DNA from: Altererythrobacter sp. B11 | GTDB taxonomy: Bacteria; Pseudomonadota; Alphaproteobacteria; Sphingomonadales; Sphingomonadaceae | Direction of reading: 5' to 3' | Assembly (NCBI RefSeq): GCF_003569745.1 | Contig: NZ_AP018498.1 | Coordinates: 1,711,001 to 1,775,000, forward strand | DNA length: 64,000 nt | Part shown: piece by piece, positions 57,579 through 64,000 of the stretch | Position numbering within the stretch: the first letter of the stretch is position 1 | Layout: every line of letters starts with the position of its first letter | Notes under the pieces: model-generated | Seen by the model: only the letters and a program-made list of their open reading frames with translations | Told to the model about the DNA's origin: nothing | Database searches by the model: none | Made by a program: the position numbers and the translations under genes

Positions 57579-58943
57579 TCAGTTGAAGTCGATCACCGCG
57601 TCGCGCCGCAGGTCGCGCAGATAGCGCTGGGCGCGCTTGTTCACGCGGTCGTCCTCCAGCTGGCTGCGCAACTGCTCGAAATCCGGGCCTTCATTGGCCA
57701 CCGGATCCTGCCGGCCGCACAGCATCAGCACGCGCACGCCATCCTGCAGCGAACCGAAGGGCGGAGTGGACTGGCCGACCTGCAGGTTCAGCAGCATGGT
57801 CTGCAGCGCTTCGGGCAGCGAACGGATCGTCAGGCTGTCATTGCCCACCACTTCGGCGCCGATCGCCTTGGCCTTCGCATCGGCCTGATCGCAGCTCTGG
57901 ATCTGGGCGACGGCCTGGGAGAAGGCGCTCGCCTTTTCCGACGCCTGTTCCTGCGAAGTGCCCTTGGGGAAGTTGATCGAGATCTGCTTCAGGCTCACCA
58001 CCGCGTCGCGCGGATCGGCGGCGCCGATCTGGCGCTTGTCGATCAGATAGAGGATGTCGAATCCGCCGGGGATCTCCACCGGCCCGGCGAGCTGCCCGGG
58101 CGCCATGGTCTGCACGATGTTTTCCAGCTGCGGGTTCTGCAACTGCTCCAGCCGGATCCAGCCGAGATCGCCGCCGGACGAGGCGGTGGAGCTCTGCGAA
58201 TATTGCCGCGCATAGGCGACGAAGCTGCCGCCCTGCTTGATCTGGTCCACGATCTGGCGCGCATTGGCGGCAACCGCCTCCTGCGTGGCGGGGGTGGAGG
58301 CAAGATAGATTTCGCCGATGCGATATTCATTCGTGCCGGCCGAAGCCTTGAGCCGGTCCATCATCTCCGTCACTTCATCGCTGGAGACATTGACGAAGGG
58401 CTGGACGTTGCGCCGCAGCAGCCGGTCCCACGCCATTTCGCCTTCGATCTGGCGCTTGAGCGACTGGGGCGAGGAGCCGATGGAGCGCAGATAGGTGTCC
58501 ATCTCTTCCGGCGGGCGGTTGAAGCGCTGGGTGGAAACGCGGTTATAGGTGCTCTCCACCTCATCCGGCGTCACCGTCATCTTCTGGGCGTCGGCTTCCT
58601 GGATCTGCAGCGTCTCGTCGATGAGGTTGCGCAGCACCTGCAGGCGCAGCCGCTTCATTTCCTCGTCCGACACCGCGCCCGTTTCATTGGCATCGAGCAC
58701 CAGCGCCACGCGCTGGTCCACATCGGTGCCGGTGATGATCGCGCCGTTGACCACAGCCGTCGCATGGCGCGAATTGGGATCGCGCGGGCCGAGGATCGAG
58801 ATATTTTCCGGGATCTGGATCGTATCGTCCACCGAATCCGCCTGTGCGAAGGCGGCCGTGGTGCATGTGCCGGCCAGCAGCGCAGCCATGGCGAATTGGC
58901 CGATCCTGGCGGCAAGTCCCGATTTCCTGGTCTTCTCGATCAC
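57579..58943 (-). CDS. surA: Periplasmic chaperone / peptidyl-prolyl isomerase SurA
   Basis: 454 residues with signal peptide (MAALLAGTCTTAAFAQ). SurA N-terminal chaperone region (VVNGAIITGTDVDQRVAL...LIDETLQIQEADAQ) followed by a parvulin domain (RIGEIYLAST...SSGGDLGWIRLEQL...GGFDILYLIDKR). Escorts outer-membrane proteins, including LptD, encoded next to it. A second, weaker parvulin-like part follows at the C-terminus. Operon lptD-surA-pdxA-rsmA is typical of the class. Confidence 0.95.
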   Translation of the reverse strand: MIEKTRKSGLAARIGQFAMAALLAGTCTTAAFAQADSVDDTIQIPENISILGPRDPNSRHATAVVNGAIITGTDVDQRVALVLDANETGAVSDEEMKRLRLQVLRNLIDETLQIQEADAQKMTVTPDEVESTYNRVSTQRFNRPPEEMDTYLRSIGSSPQSLKRQIEGEMAWDRLLRRNVQPFVNVSSDEVTEMMDRLKASAGTNEYRIGEIYLASTPATQEAVAANARQIVDQIKQGGSFVAYARQYSQSSTASSGGDLGWIRLEQLQNPQLENIVQTMAPGQLAGPVEIPGGFDILYLIDKRQIGAADPRDAVVSLKQISINFPKGTSQEQASEKASAFSQAVAQIQSCDQADAKAKAIGAEVVGNDSLTIRSLPEALQTMLLNLQVGQSTPPFGSLQDGVRVLMLCGRQDPVANEGPDFEQLRSQLEDDRVNKRAQRYLRDLRRDAVIDFN

Positions 58944-59087
58944 GCAATCAATCCCGTCGGCGGCGCGGCAGGCGCCTGCAAATATGAGCCTGGAATCCCC
59001 CGAACGGGCTGAACCGAAGCTGAGCAGCGGCCGATAGCGTGTTTGGGCGCAAGTTCCAATTGCGATGCAAGCGGGCGCAGCGTGCGG

Positions 59088-61439
59088 TTACCGCCCGCCG
59101 AGATTGCGCAGGGTGAAATACACGCGGAAGCTGTTGCCGCTCTGGGAATCGGCCAGCCGGATATAGTCGCGCCGCCATGTGGCGCCGAATTCCAGGCAAT
59201 CGTCGGAATAGGCGATGCCCACGCGCGTGCGCAGCGGTTCGAACCCGTCGGAAGTGAAGCGGGGGTCTTCCGCGCGGTCGGTCAGGTTCACCACTGCCGA
59301 TCCGAATACGGACCAGTAACGCGCGAAGGAGATGCGGCCTGCGGCGCGCACTTCCTCACGATCCTGCAGATCCTCGAAATCGAGGTCGATATCGCGGTTC
59401 AGCCGCAGATAGCCCAGTTCGACATAGGTCTTGGCCGTGCCGACGGTCGCGTCGATCTCGTTCCGCCGCACGGCGAAGCTGTCCTTGTCGATGCGGAAGC
59501 GGTGGGTGAACTTCACGAAATCGTGATAGCGGACCTCCACCCGGCCGACATAGTCGGACCATTTGTCGGTCAGCCCGGTGCCGTCGGGGAACAGGGCCGG
59601 CTTGTCGCTCAAGCGATAGGACTGGCCGATATTGGCGAAGATCCGCCAGCCGGGCACTTCCAGCTGCCAGTCCGCACCATAGGTCACCCGGGCGCCGTCC
59701 TCCACCCGGTCATAGCCGGGGAAGCGGTTGAGCGCGAAGAGGTTGCTGTCCTCGAGGTCGAAGGCGCGCGAATCCTCGTTCGGGATATCCATGTTGCGGA
59801 TGTTCGGGCTGGCGACGATTTGCACCCGGGGGGTCAGCACCTGCGTGCCGCCGAGCAAGGAGCCGACGAAGGGCCATTTCACGTCCACGGCGCCCATGGC
59901 AACGCCGCGGCCGCGCCAGCCGGGCATGCCGCGATAGGATGCGGTGTCGGTCAGCTCGTTCTGGTCGGAATGATAGACATCGCCGCGTGCCATGGCGGTG
60001 AAGGTCACTTCCTGCCCCAGCGGTGTCACCTTGCGCAGGTTCCATTCGGCGCGGGCGAAGCCGCGCTGCGTATCCTGCCCCGCGGTGCGCGTGATCGCCA
60101 GCGTGTTGAGCTGGAATTCCAGCGTGCCGCCCAGCAGCGGATCATTCTCTATCCGGCGGTAATCCATCACCGGCAGCGCGATCGGCACCTGCCCCTGCGG
60201 CTGCGGCACCAGCAGCACCTGCGTGGCCCAGCCGGCGATGCTGAGATAGGAATTGTCGTCCACCCGATCGACCGAGACGGTGGAGCGCAGCCGGTCATCG
60301 CGGGTAATGTCGTAACGGCGAAGGAAGGTGCGGTCGCTTGCCACGCGGATCGAGCCCGAGACGCTCCAGTTCGGATCGAGCTGGAAGCGGCCGTTGGTGA
60401 ACAGATAGCCGCGGAAATCCTTCTCCGCCGTGGGCGCGACGGCGTTCAGCGGCAGGCGGCTGCCATAAGTGAAATAGCCGGTGGCCTGCCAGGCGCCCTT
60501 GTCGCTCAGCTCGCGATATTGCACCGATCCCATCGGCGCGGTGTCGGTGTAGATATAGGCCGAGCCCAGGATGTCGCGGTTTTCGGCAAGCCGCGCGTAA
60601 TAGCGGCCGACCACTTCCACGCCGTTGGAGACCGAAAGCCCGATGTCGGGCACCAGGAAGCCCGAATTGGCCCCGCCGTCCGCACGCAGCACCAGCCCGG
60701 GCAGCGGCAGCACGCGGCGGCCGAACAGTTCCAGATAGGCGCCTTCGAAGCGCACTTGCTTGGTCTGTTCGTCATAGCGCACGCGCCGCGCGGTGACGCG
60801 CCAGCTCGGCCGCTTGGGGCAGCCCGCCGCGGTTTCCACCGCGCAGGAGGAATAGGCCGCGCGCTGCAGCTCCACATCGCCATCGTCCAGCCGACTGCCC
60901 TGTTCCGCCGCCAGCCGGCCGCCGGCGCGGAAGGCCAGCAGCAGGTTCTGCATGGCGCCGGTCTTCAGCTCGTCGGTCAACTCCACCTGATCGGCCAGCA
61001 GCTGGTTGCCGTCTTCGTCCACCAGGCGGATATTGCCCTTGGCCACGATCTGGCCGGTGGTGCGGTTCCACACCACCTCGTCCGCTCGCACGGACTGATC
61101 GCCCGATTTCAGCAGCACGTCGCCGGAGACGGTGACCATCTCGTTATCGCTGTCGTAGGCGATCGAATCCGCGGCGAAATCGATGTCGCGCCCGGCCAGC
61201 GCATCGGCCGCCGCGTCCTTCACGCTGCTGCCGCTGTCGGAACTCTCCGCCGCATCGCCTGTCGGCGGGGCTTCGGGAGGGGCATCATCGTCAGCCTGCT
61301 GCGGCGCATTCGCGCCGTCCTGCGCCAGCGCGGGAAGCGGCGCCAGCGCCAGCAAGGCCACGGCAGCCGCAAGCCCCGGACGGAGGGGCTGCAAGCGATT
61401 GAGTTCTGCCTGCAACGTGTGCTGCGGTCCGGGGTGCAT
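59088..61439 (-). CDS. lptD: LPS-assembly protein LptD
   Basis: 783 residues. Signal peptide (AAAVALLALAPLPALAQ), Asp/Ser-rich linker, OstA/LptA-like beta-jellyroll (about 85-200: VTVSGDVLLKSGDQSVRADEVVWNRTTGQ), then the large barrel. Places lipopolysaccharide in the outer leaflet with LptE. Three Cys are visible (SSCAVETAAGC and DDCLEFG), fewer than the four of E. coli LptD. Ends RVYFTLRNLGGR. 144 nt upstream of surA and divergent from pepA. Confidence 0.96.
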   Translation of the reverse strand: MHPGPQHTLQAELNRLQPLRPGLAAAVALLALAPLPALAQDGANAPQQADDDAPPEAPPTGDAAESSDSGSSVKDAAADALAGRDIDFAADSIAYDSDNEMVTVSGDVLLKSGDQSVRADEVVWNRTTGQIVAKGNIRLVDEDGNQLLADQVELTDELKTGAMQNLLLAFRAGGRLAAEQGSRLDDGDVELQRAAYSSCAVETAAGCPKRPSWRVTARRVRYDEQTKQVRFEGAYLELFGRRVLPLPGLVLRADGGANSGFLVPDIGLSVSNGVEVVGRYYARLAENRDILGSAYIYTDTAPMGSVQYRELSDKGAWQATGYFTYGSRLPLNAVAPTAEKDFRGYLFTNGRFQLDPNWSVSGSIRVASDRTFLRRYDITRDDRLRSTVSVDRVDDNSYLSIAGWATQVLLVPQPQGQVPIALPVMDYRRIENDPLLGGTLEFQLNTLAITRTAGQDTQRGFARAEWNLRKVTPLGQEVTFTAMARGDVYHSDQNELTDTASYRGMPGWRGRGVAMGAVDVKWPFVGSLLGGTQVLTPRVQIVASPNIRNMDIPNEDSRAFDLEDSNLFALNRFPGYDRVEDGARVTYGADWQLEVPGWRIFANIGQSYRLSDKPALFPDGTGLTDKWSDYVGRVEVRYHDFVKFTHRFRIDKDSFAVRRNEIDATVGTAKTYVELGYLRLNRDIDLDFEDLQDREEVRAAGRISFARYWSVFGSAVVNLTDRAEDPRFTSDGFEPLRTRVGIAYSDDCLEFGATWRRDYIRLADSQSGNSFRVYFTLRNLGGR

Positions 61440-61536
61440 GGCTTGCCTATCGCACCGGTCGTGCCTAACTGCAACGCCAGCATTTCGGAGCCGTCATCAG
61501 GCCGCCCGAACCCCGACACCTCCCACCGGAGACAGC

Positions 61537-63000
61537 ATGCAAATCACCTTCCGCCCCGCCGCCGACCTTTCCACCGCGCGCCTCGTCGCCCGCATCGTGG
61601 AGCAGGACAAGCTTCCCGCCGATCTCGAGCGGCCCCTGGCCGAAGGCGCGCGCGCGGCGCGGTTCAGCGGCAAGGCCGACCAGTTCTTCGAAGGCTTCGT
61701 GGAGCGCGGCGGCAATGTGGTGCGCGTAGCGTTCGCTGGGATCGGCTCCTCCACGGGCGAGACGCGCTCCGCCGCGCTGGAACGCGCCGGCGCCGCGCTG
61801 GCCGCCCGCTATCTCACCAGCGGGGAAACCATGCTGGCGCTGGACGCTGCCGGATCGGGCCTCGGCCCGCAGGAAGTGGCCGCGGTGCTGACCGGGCTCA
61901 AGCTGCGCTCCTGGCGCCACGATGCCTATCGCACGCGGCTGAAGGAAGAGCAGAAGAAGTCGCTGGCGCGGGTCGAAGTGGTCGGCGCGCCGGACGGCAG
62001 CGAAGCGGCCTGGGCCACCGAAGAGGCGCTGGCGACCGGCGTGGAGTTCACCCGCGAGCTGGTGGCCGAGCCGGCGAACATCATCTATCCCGCCAGCTTC
62101 GTGGAGCGCTGCGAGAAGCGCTTTGCGGGCACCGGCGCCGAACTGGTCGTGCTGGGCGAAGCCGAAATGCGCGAGCTGGGCATGGGGGCGCTGCTGGGCG
62201 TCTCGCAGGGTTCCGAGCGCGAGCCGCGCCTGCTGGCGATCAAGTGGATGGGCGGCAAGGCGGGCGAAAAGCCCACCGTGTTCGTGGGCAAGGGCGTGAC
62301 CTTCGACACCGGCGGCATTTCGCTGAAGCCGCCGGCGGGCATGGAAGACATGAAGTGGGACATGGGCGGCGCGGGCGCCGTGGCCGGGACCATGCTGGCA
62401 CTGGCCGGGCGCAAGGCGAAGGCCAATGTCATCGGCATCTGCGGGCTGGTGGAAAACATGCCCGACGGCAAGGCGCAGCGGCCGGGCGATGTGGTCACCA
62501 CCATGTCCGGCCAGACCGTGGAAGTCATCAACACCGATGCCGAAGGGCGGCTGGTGCTGTGCGATGCGCTCACCTGGGCGCAGCGGCAGTTCGATCCGGC
62601 GGCGATCGTCGATCTCGCCACGCTGACTGGCGCGATGATCATTGCGCTGGGCGATGAGCATGGCGGCCTGTTCTCCAATAACGATCAGCTGGCCGATGCG
62701 CTGCTGGCCGCGGGCAAGGGCAGCGGGGACAAGATGTGGCGCTTCCCGCTCTCCCCGGCCTATGACAAGTTGCTGGACAGCCCGATCGCCGACATGAAGA
62801 ACGTCGGCCCGCGCGGCGCCGGATCGATCACCGCAGCGCAATATATCCAGCGCTTTGTGGAAAACGGCACGCCTTGGGCGCATTGCGACATTGCCGGCAT
62901 GGTGTGGGCGGACAAGCCCGGCGCCACTTGGGACAAGGGCGCCACCGGCTTCGGCGTGCGCCTGCTCGATCGCTATGTGCGGGACAATCTCGAAGGCTGA
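61537..63000 (+). CDS. pepA: Leucyl aminopeptidase
   Basis: 487 residues from ATG 61537; the frame is open far upstream only because it runs opposite lptD. M17 family: FVGKGVTFDTGGISLKP (metal-binding Lys and Asp), MKWDMGGAGAV, NTDAEGRLVLCDAL (signature NTDAEGRL). Two-zinc enzyme trimming N-terminal residues; hexameric in the family. Followed after 18 nt by holC, as in many proteobacteria. Confidence 0.97.
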   Translation: MQITFRPAADLSTARLVARIVEQDKLPADLERPLAEGARAARFSGKADQFFEGFVERGGNVVRVAFAGIGSSTGETRSAALERAGAALAARYLTSGETMLALDAAGSGLGPQEVAAVLTGLKLRSWRHDAYRTRLKEEQKKSLARVEVVGAPDGSEAAWATEEALATGVEFTRELVAEPANIIYPASFVERCEKRFAGTGAELVVLGEAEMRELGMGALLGVSQGSEREPRLLAIKWMGGKAGEKPTVFVGKGVTFDTGGISLKPPAGMEDMKWDMGGAGAVAGTMLALAGRKAKANVIGICGLVENMPDGKAQRPGDVVTTMSGQTVEVINTDAEGRLVLCDALTWAQRQFDPAAIVDLATLTGAMIIALGDEHGGLFSNNDQLADALLAAGKGSGDKMWRFPLSPAYDKLLDSPIADMKNVGPRGAGSITAAQYIQRFVENGTPWAHCDIAGMVWADKPGATWDKGATGFGVRLLDRYVRDNLEG

Positions 63001-63018
63001 GGTGCGAAGGCGGCTTTC

Positions 63019-63456
63019 ATGCAGGTGGATTTTTACCAGCTCGCCGATCAGCCGGTAGAGAACCACCTGCCGCAGCTGGCGCGCAAGGTGCTGGACACCG
63101 GCGGCCGGATGGTCGTCGTCTCCGGGGACGAGGGGCAGCTGGGCCGGATCAGCGAGGCCTTGTGGGTGCGCGAGGAAGAAAGCTTCCTCGCCAACGGCCG
63201 CGCGGGCGAGGCGCATGAGACGCGCCAGCCGATCCTGCTCTCCGCCCAATGCGCCGCGCCCAATGGCGCCCGCTTCGCCGCACTGGCCGACGGGCAATGG
63301 CGCGAGGAGGCCGGTGCGTTCGACCGCGTGTTCCTGATGTTTGGCGATGATGCGCTGCAGGGCGCGCGCGCATGCTGGAAGATGCTGGGCAGCCGCACGG
63401 AAGTAGAACGGCGTTTCTGGAAGCTGGACGGGGGCCGCTGGCGCCCCGGCCCCTGA
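63019..63456 (+). CDS. holC: DNA polymerase III chi subunit
   Basis: 145 residues. Links the clamp-loader to single-stranded-DNA-binding protein. Motifs: QVDFYQLADQPVENHLPQLARKVL, VVVSGDEGQLGRISEALW, AFDRVFLMFGDDALQGARACWKML. The pairing pepA-holC is widespread. ATG 63019 18 nt after pepA stop. Confidence 0.94.
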   Translation: MQVDFYQLADQPVENHLPQLARKVLDTGGRMVVVSGDEGQLGRISEALWVREEESFLANGRAGEAHETRQPILLSAQCAAPNGARFAALADGQWREEAGAFDRVFLMFGDDALQGARACWKMLGSRTEVERRFWKLDGGRWRPGP

Positions 63457-63563
63457 CGGTCTGCCCTCTGCGCCGTTGCGGGGCGAGGCTTGCCCACGCC
63501 GCCCGGCGGCGCTAGGGGCGCGCGAACTCCAAACAACACCAACCTTACGCGAAGGACACTTCG

Positions 63564-63986
63564 ATGGCGGTCACCCGCACATTCTCGATCATCAAGCCCG
63601 ATGCCACCCGCCGCAACCTGACCGGCGCCGTCACCAAGATGCTGGAAGATGCCGGCCTGCGCGTCGTCGCGTCCAAGCGCATCCAGATGACCAAGGAACA
63701 GGCCGAAGGCTTCTATGCCGTCCACAAGGAACGCCCCTTCTTCGGTGAACTGGTGGAATTCATGACCAGCGGCCCGGTGGTGGTGCAGGTGCTCGAGGGC
63801 GAGGATGCGGTGAAGCGCAACCGCGACGTGATGGGCGCCACCAACCCCGAGAACGCCGACGAGGGCACGATCCGCAAGACCTATGCCGAGAGCATCGAGG
63901 CGAACAGCGTCCACGGTTCGGACAGCGAAGAAAACGCTGCGATCGAAATCGACTTCTTCTTCAAGCCGGAAGAGATCGTCGGCTGA
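63564..63986 (+). CDS. ndk: Nucleoside diphosphate kinase
   Basis: 140 residues, complete. Transfers phosphate between nucleoside di- and triphosphates through a phospho-histidine. Seen: [14 protein letters not shown], and the active-site His117 in NSVHGSDS; Lys11, Arg87 (KRNRDVMG) and Asn114 are in place. 107 nt after holC, with GAAGGAC upstream. Confidence 0.98.
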   Translation: MAVTRTFSIIKPDATRRNLTGAVTKMLEDAGLRVVASKRIQMTKEQAEGFYAVHKERPFFGELVEFMTSGPVVVQVLEGEDAVKRNRDVMGATNPENADEGTIRKTYAESIEANSVHGSDSEENAAIEIDFFFKPEEIVG

Positions 63987-64000
63987 TCGACCGCGCAGAG

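Overview
The window reads as chromosomal DNA of a high-GC alphaproteobacterium of the order Sphingomonadales, possibly Erythrobacteraceae. Evidence: the lptD-surA-pdxA-rsmA gene order; a circularly permuted two-piece tmRNA with tag peptide ANDNEALAIAA; an alphaproteobacterial SOS box (GTTC-N7-GTTC type) in front of uvrA; a CtrA-type site; and dense intergenic palindromic repeats common in sphingomonads (CTTCGACAGGCTCAGG and ATTCCCGCG-AGGCGGGAAT types). No rRNA, tRNA, CRISPR array or complete transposon was recognised by eye.

Layout. 1-8.9 kb (minus): TCA-cycle operon mdh - small unknown gene - sucD - sucA - sucB - lpd - short SEDS-like membrane protein - start of a possible VOC protein. 9-13.5 kb: a GGDEF-EAL protein, a small conserved protein, a SleB-type cell-wall hydrolase and thpR. 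13.7-18.9 kb: a YadA-like adhesin gene interrupted by a one-base frameshift, divergent from SOS-boxed uvrA. 18.9-22.3 kb: repeat-rich and lower-GC accessory stretch with three terminators, a candidate zinc-finger micro-ORF, a winged-helix-like unknown and an HTH protein resembling small terminase subunits.

22.4-35.2 kb is the most interesting block. It looks like one inducible catabolic locus: a forward operon (two LigF-like glutathione transferases, TonB-dependent receptor, MFS permease, secreted protein, second MFS permease) converges on a shared terminator with a reverse operon (two LigD-like short-chain dehydrogenases and a paralogous secreted protein). A MarR-type regulator and a third LigF-like GST lie at the right edge. 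The same operator-like palindrome (TTTTTGA-N5-TCAAA type) occurs upstream of all three transcription units. The gene content matches a glutathione-dependent aryl-ether (lignin-dimer type) degradation pathway with its own uptake and regulation; the actual substrate is unknown.

35.2-46.5 kb: rlpA, argG, a MATE exporter, cfa, a molybdopterin oxidoreductase with cytochrome b561 partner, a pteridine-reductase-like SDR, a HerA-like ATPase, and a glutamine-dependent NAD synthetase fused in frame to an N-terminal XRE-type HTH domain, with a perfect 17-bp palindrome directly upstream. 46.5-55.6 kb: an amidohydrolase, repeats, the permuted ssrA gene, an arginine succinyltransferase (ast) operon led by an M20 hydrolase, malate synthase G, and a frameshifted GIY-YIG nuclease gene flanked by near-identical composite repeats. 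55.6-64 kb: rsmA, pdxA, surA and lptD (minus) divergent from pepA, holC and ndk (plus).

All calls are from reading the sequence and remembered family motifs; no search was run.
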